A stretch of 64,000 bases of DNA from contig CANGYH010000001.1 in the NCBI GenBank assembly GCA_947458545.1, positions 1,426,001 through 1,490,000 of the forward strand, in the 5' to 3' direction. A program made the translations under genes and the position numbers. Under the pieces are notes generated by a model, which was given only the letters and a program-made list of their open reading frames with translations, searched no databases and was not told the DNA's origin. This document shows positions 34,401 to 43,411 of this stretch, piece after piece. Numbering within the stretch: position 1 is the first letter of the stretch; every line of letters begins with the position of its first letter. The DNA is from Cytophagaceae bacterium. GTDB lineage: Bacteria > Bacteroidota > Bacteroidia > Cytophagales > Flexibacteraceae.

Positions 34401-35528
34401 CTACACGGAGGCCGGCTTTAGCGTCAGCAGCGCAAGCACCTCTACATGGTGCGTTTGCGGAAAGAAATCGTAGGGCGTTAGGCACTCAACAGCGTAGCCA
34501 ACTGCTTCTAGCATAGCCAGGTCTCGGGCCAGCGTGCCGGCAGAGCAACTCAGATAGGCCAGGCGGCTGGGCTGCCCCTCGTGGGCCAGGTAATGCAGAA
34601 CTTCGGGCTCCAGGCCGGTGCGGGGTGGGTTTACATAGGCCAAGCGCATAGGCCTGGGCACGGCCTGCCACCAGGCACGAACCTGCGGCAAGCGATGGAG
34701 GCAGTTGCCACGCAATACCTGGGCGGCAGGTGCGTTTAGCCCGGCACAGGCTACGGCAGCCCCACCTGCCTCTACACCCAAAGCACTGGCTCCAGCCTCG
34801 GTAAACAGCCGAAGGCTGCGGCCTGCGCCACAGTAAAGATCTACAACGGCATGGCCAGGGCTGGGCTTCAAATGGCTTACGGCCTGTGCCAGTGCCTGGC
34901 GGTGCAGCCCCGGCAGCAACTGGGCAAAGGCTGCGGGGCCATACCACAAGCCATCGTCGTCTTGGCTCAGGGCTTGGCCTGCCAGCAAATGCCAGCCACT
35001 ATCGGCCAGCAGTCGCTTGCCTGCCGAGGGGTGGAAGTGCAGCCAAAGGCCCTCTAACAGGCCAGGCACCAATGCCTGCGCACGGGTATGCAGCTCAGCC
35101 AGTGCCTCTGCAGGCAAGGCCTTTTGCTTCAGCACCACCACGGCCTGCTTGCCACTGTGCAGATAATAGGCTGCCTGGGCCACATTGGGCGGGGGCAATA
35201 AGGCGCAAACGGCTTGGCAAGCCTCATTTACCAGGGCCGCCTGCACGGGGCAGTCGGGTATGGCTATAAAGTCGTCGCGGCGCATCATGCCTGCCTGCCA
35301 ACGGCTTGCCAGGTACTGCAATTGTAGGGTGCATCGGCGGCGGTAACCCCAACGCTCGGCCTCGGCTACAGACCGGATATCCGTCAGCGCTGCCTGCCAC
35401 AAGGCAAGCGTGCGGGCCAGATAGCCTTGCTTTTGGGCCAGGCTATCTTCCATGGGCCACTGCCGGTGGCGGCAGCCGATGCAGGCCGGGTTGCAGCCAT
35501 ATGGCAGGGGGAGCAGGGTCTCGGGCAC
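34401..35528 (-). CDS. TrmA/RlmD-family 23S rRNA/tRNA (uracil-5-)-methyltransferase
   Basis: A 375-residue SAM-dependent RNA methyltransferase. CNPACIGC near the N-terminus and a later CPVQ form the [4Fe-4S] site of the RlmCD/RlmD type; VVDLYCGAGRSLRLF binds SAM; YVNPPRTG, the nucleophile in LSCSAGTLARDL, and FPQTHHVE complete the catalytic set. The TRAM domain typical of RlmD is absent at the N-terminus, which agrees with shorter relatives. The start is taken as GTG 35528, 6 nt after the -7 box TACCTTTG (35535-35542); a TTG within the box is unlikely. Confidence 0.88.
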   Translation of the reverse strand: MPETLLPLPYGCNPACIGCRHRQWPMEDSLAQKQGYLARTLALWQAALTDIRSVAEAERWGYRRRCTLQLQYLASRWQAGMMRRDDFIAIPDCPVQAALVNEACQAVCALLPPPNVAQAAYYLHSGKQAVVVLKQKALPAEALAELHTRAQALVPGLLEGLWLHFHPSAGKRLLADSGWHLLAGQALSQDDDGLWYGPAAFAQLLPGLHRQALAQAVSHLKPSPGHAVVDLYCGAGRSLRLFTEAGASALGVEAGGAAVACAGLNAPAAQVLRGNCLHRLPQVRAWWQAVPRPMRLAYVNPPRTGLEPEVLHYLAHEGQPSRLAYLSCSAGTLARDLAMLEAVGYAVECLTPYDFFPQTHHVEVLALLTLKPASV

Positions 35529-35534
35529 GGGCCG

Positions 35535-35542
35535 CAAAGGTA
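35535..35542 (-). promoter_or_regulatory. -7 box TACCTTTG of the RNA methyltransferase gene
   Basis: A perfect TAnnTTTG match, 6 nt before the GTG start, located between that gene and the terminator of the upstream T9SS gene. Confidence 0.5.
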
Positions 35543-35570
35543 CGGCTACCGGCTATGGGCCGAGCCTTGC

Positions 35571-35611
35571 CAACAAAAAGCCCGGCCCCTACCGAAGGCA
35601 GAGGCCGGGCT
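35571..35611 (-). terminator. Rho-independent terminator of the GEVED/PKD gene
   Basis: On the minus strand a 9-bp perfect stem AGCCCGGCC/GGCCGGGCT with a 15-nt loop is followed by TTTTTG, about 22 nt after the stop codon. Confidence 0.9.
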
Positions 35612-35633
35612 AAGTTGGGTAGCGCTGGGCTGC

Positions 35634-38600
35634 TTAGCGGGCTACCACCAGGCGTTTTAGCACACGCTGGCTGCCTTGTTGCAGCACAGCCTGGTACACA
35701 CCAGCGGGCAAGGCAGACAGGTCGAGGCTTTCGTCAACCTGGGCGGTGGCAAAGCTGCGCGCAAGCAGGGTACGGCCAGTGGCATCTACTAGCACAAGCG
35801 TGGCGGCTTGGGCAGTGGGCAATGTGGCCGTCAGGCGTACCTGGTTGGCGGCTGGGTTAGGCATAAGGTTGGCTGTGAGGGCAGCTACCGCTGCCTGCGC
35901 CTTGGCCTGCACGGTCTGGTCTACTTGTAGGCCGTAATCTTCGGCCTGGCCGTTGAAGACATTGCTGCAATTAGGTGCCGTCGAGCCTTGGCGATACTCA
36001 ATCACGCGCAAGCGTAGCAGGCCATCGGCAGCATCGGCAGGTACGTTAAAGCGAAGGGTTGTAGCATTCGGCTGTTGGAAGCTGCCCGTGCCCGTTACCA
36101 TAAGTTCTGCCGCATCCAGGTTGCCGTCGTTGTTCAAATCCAGGTAAACCTCTACCACGCGGGCTACCTGCTGCTGAAGGGGCGGTGCGGTTACCGCAAT
36201 GGCTATGCGCTGATCGCGTGCCGCACGTACGCTTAGGTTACAGGTACGGTCGATGATGCCATCGTTGCCTGCAGGCGCCGTGTTAGACACTACCTGTTGG
36301 CGCGTAGCCTCGTTTAGGATGCTGACGCGGGTCATACCTTCTTGCGTAAGCAGTACCCCATTCTCTGACTGTGGCGTGGGCATGCAAGCCGCAGCGGGCG
36401 GCGCGGCATAAATCCTGACGGTGTCGCTGGTTGTGTCGGCACCGAGTGCATTGCTCACGATGAGCGTTACGGTGTAAATGCCAGGCGAGCCAAAGTTGTG
36501 CGATACGATGGGGGTGTTGTAGGTGGTGCCTCCAACATCCCAAGTGAACTGCGTGGGGCCACCCGTGCTGGTGCTACGCAACTGTACGGTGCTGCCGCAA
36601 CCGTTGGCCTGGAAGGCCACAAAGCCAGCCACCGGCGCAGATACCTGCACCCGCAGGGCCAGATCTACACTCTGGCCAGCCGTATTGGTGGCGCAAGGCT
36701 GCCAGGTGCTGCCACCCTGCTGGGCAAGCACCATCAGGCGCAAGCGTAGCGGGGTATTGAGGGTAGCGGTGGCTGGCATCAAAAATTTGCCTGTGTAGCT
36801 GGTGGTGTTGCCTTGCCTGGTAAAGCGGGCTACCACAGCCTCGGTTGCATCAAAGGTGCCGTCGGCGTTAAGGTCTAGCCAGGCCGTAATGCCTGCCGCC
36901 GGGCCTTGTATCTGAGGCGTGGTGGCTACGATGGTAACGCTATCTCCGGCATCGACCGTAGTGACGGGTGCCGTGCAAGAGAGGTCTAGGTGCCGGCCAG
37001 GAGCAGCCGCTTGGTTAAGTACGACCGCATTGCGAATTGTAATCCTGAGGAAGCCCAGCGTCTGGCCACCGGTGAAGGTAGGCAAGCAGCTAACGGCCGC
37101 CAGGCCCTGCAGCGGCGTGAAGTTGATATAGTTGGGCCGCACAAGCGTGTCAGACCCGGCAGAGTTGCTCACGATAAGGGTAACCGTAAAGGTGCCTGCC
37201 GTGGTGTACTGGTGGCTAGGGCTGGCGGTAGTATCGGTGTTGCCGTCGCCGAAGTTCCACAACCAGCGGGTAGGTACACGGGTAGAGCTATCTAAGAACT
37301 GTACCAGGCCCGTGCAGCCAACCCGGCCCGTGGCCGAAAATCCTGCCACCGGCGGCGATTGCACCACAGCGCGGAGGATGACAGCATAATCTTCTACCTG
37401 GCCTACGTTCAGGTTGCGGCAAGGTGTCAGTGCTGTGCCGCCGCCTGGGCCTTGCGTAATGTCTGACATGACCCGCATGCGCAGCCCTCTGTTGCCAACC
37501 GCAGAGCCAGGGAAACGTACCGTGGTGGTGTATTGGCCGCCAGTGGCCTGGCCGTTGCCTACAAGCTCGTTTGCATCAAACTGGCCATTGGCATTGTAGT
37601 CAATCCAAATAGCTACAGACTCCGTAGGGCCCCCGCCTTGCGACCCGGCCACGTTCACCGTAATCTGAAGGGTGGTATCTATGGGCAGGGTAATTACTTG
37701 GGTACACGTGTAATCTTGATAGCCGTCGTTGCTGGGGGTGGCATGGTCTATTGTACCAAATCGTACCCGCGCTATGCCAAAACCGTTAAAGGTTTGCTGC
37801 GCAACAGGCTGGCATGGCGCGGCGGGCAGGTTGAGGTTAGGCAGTATGGTGATATAACCAGCCCGTACCAGCGTATCGGCCCCAAAGCGGTTTTGCACCA
37901 CAAGGGTTACGGTGTAGGTGCCGGCGTTGGCATAGGTATGCTCGGGGGCGGCGGTGGTGTCTGTATTGCCGTCTCCAAAAGACCACAAGTAGCGGTCGGC
38001 ATTGATGGAGGTATTGGCAAACTGGATGCGCCCGTCGCAGGCCGTGCGGTTAATGGCCGTAAACTGGGCCGTAGGCGGGGCCGTGTTGGCCAACACCACC
38101 ACCGAGTAATCTTCTACCTGGCCGAAGTTGACACCTGCACAAGGGCTCTCCGTTTGTTGGCGGGCCGACAGTATGCGCATACGCAATGGCACGCCGGTGA
38201 TAGCGGTATTGGGCAAGGTTATGCTGCCGGTGCGCTGGCCGCGCACGTTGTTTTCAGCAAAAAACAGTTCCGTCGCATCAAAGTTGCCGTCGTTGTTGGT
38301 GTCTATCCAGACCCGGATTGACTCTGGCTGCTGGGTGCCCACCGTAACAATGATGGCATTGGGAATGGCTGCCGTCAGGGTTGTAGAGCCTTGGCAGGTA
38401 AAGTCTTGGTAGCCCTCGGTAGCGTCGCCGCTCGTCACGTTGATGGTGCCGAACCGTACGTTGGTGATGCCGATATTGCAGCACGTTTGGATGGTAGCCG
38501 GGTTACCGCATGCCGAGGCAATTGGGGCCTGTACGTAGGTTACGGCGTTAACCACCACGGCGGTGTCTCGGCCATAGGGGCCTACCACCACCAGCGACAC

Positions 38601-40049
38601 ATTGTAGTTGCCGGGCGCGGTGTAGCTATGCGTGGCGGTAGCACCGCTGGTGGTATCTATGGAGCCATCGCCGAAATGCCACCGATATTGGGTAATGGCA
38701 TTTTCGCTGATAGAGCGGAAGGTGTAGGTGCTGTCGCAGTTGCTGCCAGCCGAGCGCACAAAGGCGGCCACGGGGGGCAGGGTATTGGGCACCACAAGCA
38801 CGGTGTAATCTTCTACCTGGCCCAACTGAGGGGCACGGCAGGCGCCAAGGGGTGTACCCGTACCGTCTGAGACGATGCGCAGGCGGATAGGGCGGCCTAC
38901 CCCCGCGCCTGTGGGTGCCGGTAGCAAAAACGTATCAGCGGGGTTGATGCTATTAAGACGCTCGAAGATGACCTCGCTGGCCTCGAAGGTGCCGTTGCCG
39001 TTCAGGTCTAGCCAGGCGCGGGTGTCTTGGGGCTGGGTGGGGTTGGTGGCCAGGTTCACGCGGTAGCGCAGACCCTCTACCAGGCGCACGCGTACCTGGC
39101 AGGTAAAATTCTCGTAGCCTGCCGCGCCGTTGGCACTGGCATTATCTAGTGCAGCCGGGCCAGTGCCAATCAGCGGCCTGATGGTAGCGCGGGTTATGCC
39201 AAAGTTGCAGCAATAAGCCACCGTGTTGACGGTGGTACAAGCAGCCACGGGCACTGTATCGTTAAAACGGACATAGTTGGAGCGCAGCAGAGAGTCTGCC
39301 CCGTTGGCATTACGCACTACCAGCTTTACACTGTAGGTACCCGCTTGGGCATAAAAGTGCGTAGGGTTTTGCAGGGCAGACGTGTTGCCGTCGCCAAAGT
39401 CCCACCGCCATTGGCTTGGGCCGCCTGTGCTTTGATCTGTAAACCGCACCGAGCCTGAGCAGGTTACCGTGTCCGGCGAGAAGAAGGCCGCCACCGGAGG
39501 CACCTGGCTGGTGGTGGCTATGATGTAAAAGTCTTTCGTTTGGCCATACTCGGGCGTACGGCAAGGGGTGGGCAGGGCAGAAATGTCGGCATCGGTGGCT
39601 ACCCGCAGGCGCAACCGCTGGTTGAGCAGGGCCGAGGTAGGCAGCGTAAAACTGCCTGTATGCACAAAAGCGCTGTTAGAGCTAAAGACCAGCTCGCTCG
39701 TAGGCCCGGTAGAGTCGAAGATGCCGTTGTTGTTGATGTCGAGCCATACGCGCACGTTCTCTGTAAGCGTTGTACCCACGGTAACCTGTATGCCCACAGA
39801 GCTACCTGCAATGGCACTAATGCCCTGCCTGCAGCTGGAGTCTCGGTACCCTTCTGCAAAGCCGGTGCTGGCAAAGTTGGCCGTACCCAGCCGCACATTG
39901 TAGATACCGGGGCTTACGAAAGGGGCCGACGAGTTGGTGGCCGTACCAGGGCTGCAAGTCGGCGTGGGGCACTGGGCCGCTGCCGTGAGGCCTCCAAGGC
40001 CCAACCAAGCCAAAAGCCCGAAGAGTAAAAGCGTAGATTTAGTATGCAT
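35634..40049 (-). CDS. Giant secreted protein with alternating GEVED and PKD domains and T9SS sorting domain
   Basis: A 1471-residue protein. Signal peptide MHTKSTLLLFGLLAWLGLGGLTAAAQ, then six GEVED-type units (each with VWIDLN/D-N-G-x-FD and GQVEDY-like motifs) alternating with five PKD units (W-x-FGDGN-T), in order GEVED-PKD x5 and a last GEVED. The end is a T9SS type A sorting domain: LMPNPAANQVRL, then LPAGVYQAVL and VLKRLVVAR. Each GEVED has a likely calcium-binding DxNxDGxxD-like loop. The protein is presumably exported by T9SS and anchored at or released from the surface. No catalytic domain is seen, so adhesion or structure is the likelier role. ATG 40049 begins the signal peptide. 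Confidence 0.88.
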   Translation of the reverse strand: MHTKSTLLLFGLLAWLGLGGLTAAAQCPTPTCSPGTATNSSAPFVSPGIYNVRLGTANFASTGFAEGYRDSSCRQGISAIAGSSVGIQVTVGTTLTENVRVWLDINNNGIFDSTGPTSELVFSSNSAFVHTGSFTLPTSALLNQRLRLRVATDADISALPTPCRTPEYGQTKDFYIIATTSQVPPVAAFFSPDTVTCSGSVRFTDQSTGGPSQWRWDFGDGNTSALQNPTHFYAQAGTYSVKLVVRNANGADSLLRSNYVRFNDTVPVAACTTVNTVAYCCNFGITRATIRPLIGTGPAALDNASANGAAGYENFTCQVRVRLVEGLRYRVNLATNPTQPQDTRAWLDLNGNGTFEASEVIFERLNSINPADTFLLPAPTGAGVGRPIRLRIVSDGTGTPLGACRAPQLGQVEDYTVLVVPNTLPPVAAFVRSAGSNCDSTYTFRSISENAITQYRWHFGDGSIDTTSGATATHSYTAPGNYNVSLVVVGPYGRDTAVVVNAVTYVQAPIASACGNPATIQTCCNIGITNVRFGTINVTSGDATEGYQDFTCQGSTTLTAAIPNAIIVTVGTQQPESIRVWIDTNNDGNFDATELFFAENNVRGQRTGSITLPNTAITGVPLRMRILSARQQTESPCAGVNFGQVEDYSVVVLANTAPPTAQFTAINRTACDGRIQFANTSINADRYLWSFGDGNTDTTAAPEHTYANAGTYTVTLVVQNRFGADTLVRAGYITILPNLNLPAAPCQPVAQQTFNGFGIARVRFGTIDHATPSNDGYQDYTCTQVITLPIDTTLQITVNVAGSQGGGPTESVAIWIDYNANGQFDANELVGNGQATGGQYTTTVRFPGSAVGNRGLRMRVMSDITQGPGGGTALTPCRNLNVGQVEDYAVILRAVVQSPPVAGFSATGRVGCTGLVQFLDSSTRVPTRWLWNFGDGNTDTTASPSHQYTTAGTFTVTLIVSNSAGSDTLVRPNYINFTPLQGLAAVSCLPTFTGGQTLGFLRITIRNAVVLNQAAAPGRHLDLSCTAPVTTVDAGDSVTIVATTPQIQGPAAGITAWLDLNADGTFDATEAVVARFTRQGNTTSYTGKFLMPATATLNTPLRLRLMVLAQQGGSTWQPCATNTAGQSVDLALRVQVSAPVAGFVAFQANGCGSTVQLRSTSTGGPTQFTWDVGGTTYNTPIVSHNFGSPGIYTVTLIVSNALGADTTSDTVRIYAAPPAAACMPTPQSENGVLLTQEGMTRVSILNEATRQQVVSNTAPAGNDGIIDRTCNLSVRAARDQRIAIAVTAPPLQQQVARVVEVYLDLNNDGNLDAAELMVTGTGSFQQPNATTLRFNVPADAADGLLRLRVIEYRQGSTAPNCSNVFNGQAEDYGLQVDQTVQAKAQAAVAALTANLMPNPAANQVRLTATLPTAQAATLVLVDATGRTLLARSFATAQVDESLDLSALPAGVYQAVLQQGSQRVLKRLVVAR

Positions 40050-40790
40050 GTGCGCGTCTGGGGATAGCTGCACGGGCCAGGCCAGGCCAAGCCTGCAGCT
40101 TAGAAGTTTACCGCCCGGCGGTTGGGTCTGGGGGTGGTACCACCAAACCTTCTACCGAGGCAATGCTTCTAAGACAAAGAAAGCATATCTCTCGGTTGGA
40201 AAAGGCCAAACAGCCTTCAAACATAGCAAATCAGCAGCCTGCACCCAAAGAATCAGACACTTGGGAGCCCCAATCGATGTAGGCTCGCTTTGCTGCAATT
40301 ATTATTCACACAAAGAATAACCACTTTTTTTTAGACACAAGGCTGCATCTGGACAGCGGCCTAATTTTTCCAGAGGGCGGAAGACGGGCATTCTGTAAGG
40401 GTATTGACGCGTTGCGCAAGAAAGCAATCTATAACACAGGCCAACCCAACAGGTCAGCTTCAAGTCGCCATCGGGTGGCGAAACCTTGCCAATGACGGCT
40501 GTTTAAGCACCGCTCGTAACACTTTAACACCGGCAAGAACTTACCGCCCCCAACTTGCCCAATCCAGCAGCAGAAACAAGTCTGCCCCTTTGGCCCATCG
40601 GTTGGGGAGCAAGCTATTAGCCAACCGCCAAATGCGCACTACCCGTGTAAGCGCCCACTTTTCCCTCCCTCCAGGCTGCACGCCTCCATGTTTTGATGTA
40701 CAGGCTAAGCGGTGCTGGGCTCGCATTAAAAGGTTAACCACATGCTACTGGGCATATGCGCCAAACTTTTTAGCCCAAGGCAGAACAAGT
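40050..40790. other. Long intergenic region without recognised gene
   Basis: About 740 nt, AT-rich at 40190-40340. A plus-strand ORF from 40404 runs into the antisense of the next gene and has no recognisable features. I see no tRNA or repeat. It may hold the promoter of the GEVED/PKD gene, but no clear -7 box stands out. Confidence 0.45.
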
Positions 40791-40819
40791 AAAAGCCCCT
40801 GCCAGGGATGGCAGGGGCT
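40790..40819 (-). terminator. Rho-independent terminator of the 40851 gene
   Basis: On the minus strand the stem AGCCCCTGCC/GGCAGGGGCT (10 bp, short loop) is followed by TTTACTTG, about 32 nt after the stop. Confidence 0.85.
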
Positions 40820-40850
40820 CGGTGCTGAGGCAAGCTTTGGCTCTGGCGGA

Positions 40851-42242
40851 CTACCTGGTAAAGTAATCTTCAATCTCGCCCACCACCCAATCTGGTACGC
40901 GGAGGTCAAGGTCTCGGGCTTCAAAGGGGGCGCGCTTGTCGCCTTTGCCGCTACGCTCGCCTGCAGCCAGCTTTAGCGTATAACTAATTCCTGTCAAAGC
41001 AAGGCCACTTGTTTGCTCAAACTGGCGGAATTTGGCATAAGCTTTGGCCGGATCCCCTTTCAGATAAGCCAGCACGGCCGAGGCCTCCAGCAGTTTCATC
41101 TCGTCATTAGGCGACTCTGGGCGGTGCTTGGTAAGCAATGCTTCGGCTTCGGCAAAGCGCTTGGCCGTGGCCAGAGCTATGATTTCGGTAGGCACGTCGT
41201 GCCAGGGCGACTTCGGTCTGCGGTTCAGCTCGTGTGTAATCTCTGCCCAATACATGTGTTGCTGGCCATAGGGCAGCATATCTACCACCGTAGGCAACAG
41301 CAGATCCAGGTTGGGGTACTGTGTCTCGGTCAGGGCCTTCATCTTGGGCCAGGCGGCCCCGGCGCAAATGCCTGCCGTGTCCAACTGGTTCAGGGCGCGG
41401 TGAGCCAGCATCAGAGCCAGGTCGGCATCCAGGTCGCTGCCGGCGCTGTAGCCTGCCCGGCGCGCGATGATGAGCACCTCTTTGCCCATGGCCACGGTAA
41501 AGCCCTGGCGCACAGCCATGTCGTCTAGCAGGTAAGACTTCATTTGGCTCGCAAACACCAGCGCCTCCAGCTTGGCGGGCTCTTTGGGTAGCTTGTCGGC
41601 AATCCAGGTAGCGCCGGTGGCATTGCGCACCTGGCCACGGGTTTGTAGGTACTCGCAGGCATAGCCGTCGCTTTCCATAATAGGCAGCAGTTGGCGCATG
41701 GGGTCTTGGGTGCTTACGTCGTCGTGGTCTTTCAAGAACCTAAAGGCATTGCGCACCCAGCGGCGGCGGTTCTCTTTGGTTACGGGCCGCATGGCAGGGT
41801 CAGAGTTGATCAGATCTTGCACAAAGAGTATCTTTTGCTTGTCTGTCAAATCAGGCGAGGCCAGCAGGCTGCCTTCTACCAGGCGGGCATAGTCTGCCGT
41901 TTCGATTTTACCATGGCCAGACTTGATGAAGATTACCGCTGCCTGCTCCCGCACATCGTCTGTATAGGCAGCCAGGCTGGGGTTTAGCCTGCGGATTTCG
42001 GTGTAGGCAGGCGTCTGGCCCGCGCGGTATTTACCTATAAGGCCTTCCACAAAGGCGGCAGAGCTTTCAATCTTGTTGTTGGGCCGCCCGGTAAGGGCAG
42101 TGCGGGGCGCCTCGGCGCTCTCCGCCTTAGAGATGGGCTTGTCAATCGGTGCCGGCCCGCTAGAGGCGGGTCCGGAGGGGGAGGTCTGGGCCGTAGCGCA
42201 CAAAGAAACTCCCAGGGCCAGGGTGCTCAACACATGTTTCAT
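40851..42242 (-). CDS. Exported uncharacterised protein
   Basis: A 463-residue protein with a signal peptide (MKHVLSTLALGVSLCATAQ), a Ser/Pro/Ala linker to about residue 55, then a largely helical body. TPR-like spacing is suggested near the C-terminus (TAKRFAEAEALLTKHRPESPNDEMKLLEASAVLAYLKGDPAKAYAKFRQ). No family is recognised. A terminator follows. TAGGTTGC about 12 nt before the ATG may be a -7 box variant. Periplasmic or surface location is inferred. Confidence 0.7.
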   Translation of the reverse strand: MKHVLSTLALGVSLCATAQTSPSGPASSGPAPIDKPISKAESAEAPRTALTGRPNNKIESSAAFVEGLIGKYRAGQTPAYTEIRRLNPSLAAYTDDVREQAAVIFIKSGHGKIETADYARLVEGSLLASPDLTDKQKILFVQDLINSDPAMRPVTKENRRRWVRNAFRFLKDHDDVSTQDPMRQLLPIMESDGYACEYLQTRGQVRNATGATWIADKLPKEPAKLEALVFASQMKSYLLDDMAVRQGFTVAMGKEVLIIARRAGYSAGSDLDADLALMLAHRALNQLDTAGICAGAAWPKMKALTETQYPNLDLLLPTVVDMLPYGQQHMYWAEITHELNRRPKSPWHDVPTEIIALATAKRFAEAEALLTKHRPESPNDEMKLLEASAVLAYLKGDPAKAYAKFRQFEQTSGLALTGISYTLKLAAGERSGKGDKRAPFEARDLDLRVPDWVVGEIEDYFTR

Positions 42243-42354
42243 AGTGGCCGCAACCTATTAGCCTGCCGGAGGCATGTCTAGCCCTCAAGCCTACGTTTGG
42301 CAACGGCGTAAGGCAAAGCCCCCTACTCCACGAATAACACAACCACCTTCCGAT

Positions 42355-42777
42355 TTATGGAGCGGGAAGGTTTGGAGACGTTGCAGATGGTGATGGTGAT
42401 CGTGGTGCCTCTAAACTGGCAAACCAATCTGCCACCACCTGCCGCAAATCCTCGGCACGGCGCTGCACCTCCGCTAAAGACCCAAGCTTAATCATCCGGC
42501 GATCCAGATACGTCCCTTCCAGCAATCCCGTCGGATTGGCAATGACCGCACCCCGCGGATACACCACCACCAAGTGCACACAGTGTTGGCTACGCGGATG
42601 AAAAGCGGCAAAGTCATAACGCCCATAGTAAAAACTAGGCACTTTCCATTTAATCCGAGCCTCCAACCGCGGATCCGCCACGCATAGAATGCGGTAGGTC
42701 TCTAGCAAAGCTTCTTTGAGGGGGTGCTCAAGCTCCTGCCAATAGCCTTCTACAGCAGCGTCAGCATACATTGGCAT
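42355..42777 (-). CDS. DUF1801-family (YdhG-like) protein
   Basis: A 140-residue protein. The pattern of an N-terminal helical part followed by IKWKVPSFYYGRYDFAAFHP, CVHLVV and a late basic-aromatic region agrees with the DUF1801 fold (YdhG/YjhX-like), whose function is unknown. A Pro/Ser-rich tail follows. Start ATG 42777. It lies next to the duplicated 42.8-43.4 kb segment. Confidence 0.7.
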   Translation of the reverse strand: MPMYADAAVEGYWQELEHPLKEALLETYRILCVADPRLEARIKWKVPSFYYGRYDFAAFHPRSQHCVHLVVVYPRGAVIANPTGLLEGTYLDRRMIKLGSLAEVQRRAEDLRQVVADWFASLEAPRSPSPSATSPNLPAP

Positions 42778-42837
42778 AATCTCATTAATTAGGAAAGTGG
42801 CAAACTCAAAGCCTGGCTTAACCTTGTTCCTTAGGGA

Positions 42838-42860
42838 GTTCGAGGGCGCAGCCCTTGAAC
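42838..42860. repeat. Inverted repeat with GGC-GCA-GCC core
   Basis: Two 10-nt arms (one G-T pair) around a GCA loop, inner part CGAGGGC/GCCCTTG. Geometry and core are like the hairpins at 22852 and 63820-63865. It lies at the distal edge of the duplicated segment. Confidence 0.55.
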
Positions 42861-42885
42861 AGCAGGGAATTTATGGGTGCCTACC

Positions 42886-43021
42886 TTAGCGAAAGGCCCA
42901 GAACAAATACCATAAAGAGGCTATGGTAGCCACGGTATTGATAAGGGTCGTGATGTAGATGGCACGTTTTACATCCCTGGTACATTTTTCCAAACCTTCG
43001 GAAAAAGACCCTTCTATGTCA
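42886..43021 (-). pseudogene. Fragment of a small membrane protein related to the gene at 43122
   Basis: An open stretch ending at TAA 42886-42888 encodes about 45 residues: a charged part (EGLEKCTRDVKRA) and one hydrophobic helix (IYITTLINTVATIASLWYLFWAF). The RxIYxTxL...A-x-IAS pattern resembles the C-terminus of the small protein at 43122 (RTIYLTSLGQLLAIVASVVAL). No ATG is in frame, only a TTG. It directly follows the duplicated E1 tail, so I read it as a decayed paralogue; a very small functional gene cannot be excluded. Confidence 0.5.
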
Positions 43022-43103
43022 TTACCAGCCAAGTAGTTCCCGCAGCCTCCCCTCTACCCTACCCTTGCTGAGATACGCCTTCTCCAGGCTGGGGGCGAAG
43101 GGG
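43022..43103 (-). pseudogene. Duplicated 3' end of the E1 dehydrogenase gene
   Basis: About 80 nt match the E1 gene end (43412-43493) with three differences, offset exactly 390 nt. Translated in the E1 frame it gives the last 25 or so residues up to LLGW, but with a TAA stop where E1 uses TAG. No E1 sequence continues upstream. Confidence 0.85.
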
Positions 43104-43121
43104 CTGGGAGGAGAAATATGC

Positions 43122-43373
43122 CTATTTCAGAATGTTCACCAAAGCTACAACGGAAGCTACAATAGCCAGCAGTTGGCCCAAAGAGGTGAGATAGATGGTT
43201 CTTAGCAGTTCAGAGCGAACGTTGTGCAAGTCCTCCTTGGTGGCAAGGATGTCTTGCTTGTCGGCAAACTTGGTTTCCACCTTGCTCTCCAAAAGAGACA
43301 CAAACGCCTCAGCTTCAGCTGTACCCAGCTTGGCCTTTAGTAACTCATACAACTTGATCTCAGATACGACCAT
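43122..43373 (-). CDS. Small coiled-coil membrane-anchored protein
   Basis: An 83-residue protein: an amphipathic/coiled-coil region (KLYELLKAKLGTAEAEAFVSLLESKVETKFADKQDILATKEDLHNVRSELLR) followed by one C-terminal membrane helix. The layout recalls DUF1640/CCDC90-type small proteins of unknown role. ATG 43373 is chosen because a perfect TACATTTG box (43377-43384) ends 3 nt before it. It is AT-richer than neighbours and lies between two copies of the E1 gene tail, which suggests insertion or tandem duplication. Confidence 0.65.
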   Translation of the reverse strand: MVVSEIKLYELLKAKLGTAEAEAFVSLLESKVETKFADKQDILATKEDLHNVRSELLRTIYLTSLGQLLAIVASVVALVNILK

Positions 43374-43376
43374 ACA

Positions 43377-43384
43377 CAAATGTA
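43377..43384 (-). promoter_or_regulatory. -7 box TACATTTG of the small gene, 3 nt from the ATG
   Basis: A perfect TAnnTTTG match on the minus strand immediately after the E1 gene stop, so the small gene has its own promoter in front of a probably leaderless message. Confidence 0.5.
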
Positions 43385-43411
43385 TAGAAGATACATTAAG
43401 CAAACAACGGG

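Noticed and set aside
35800-39900. Regularly spaced repeats suggesting a CRISPR array or satellite
   Set aside because: The similarity comes from repeated GEVED/PKD coding units of 600-700 nt; there are no short identical repeats with unique spacers.
40404-40976. 190-codon plus-strand ORF in the intergenic region
   Set aside because: It has no family features, basic low-complexity composition, and runs over the terminator and 3' end of the 40851 gene.
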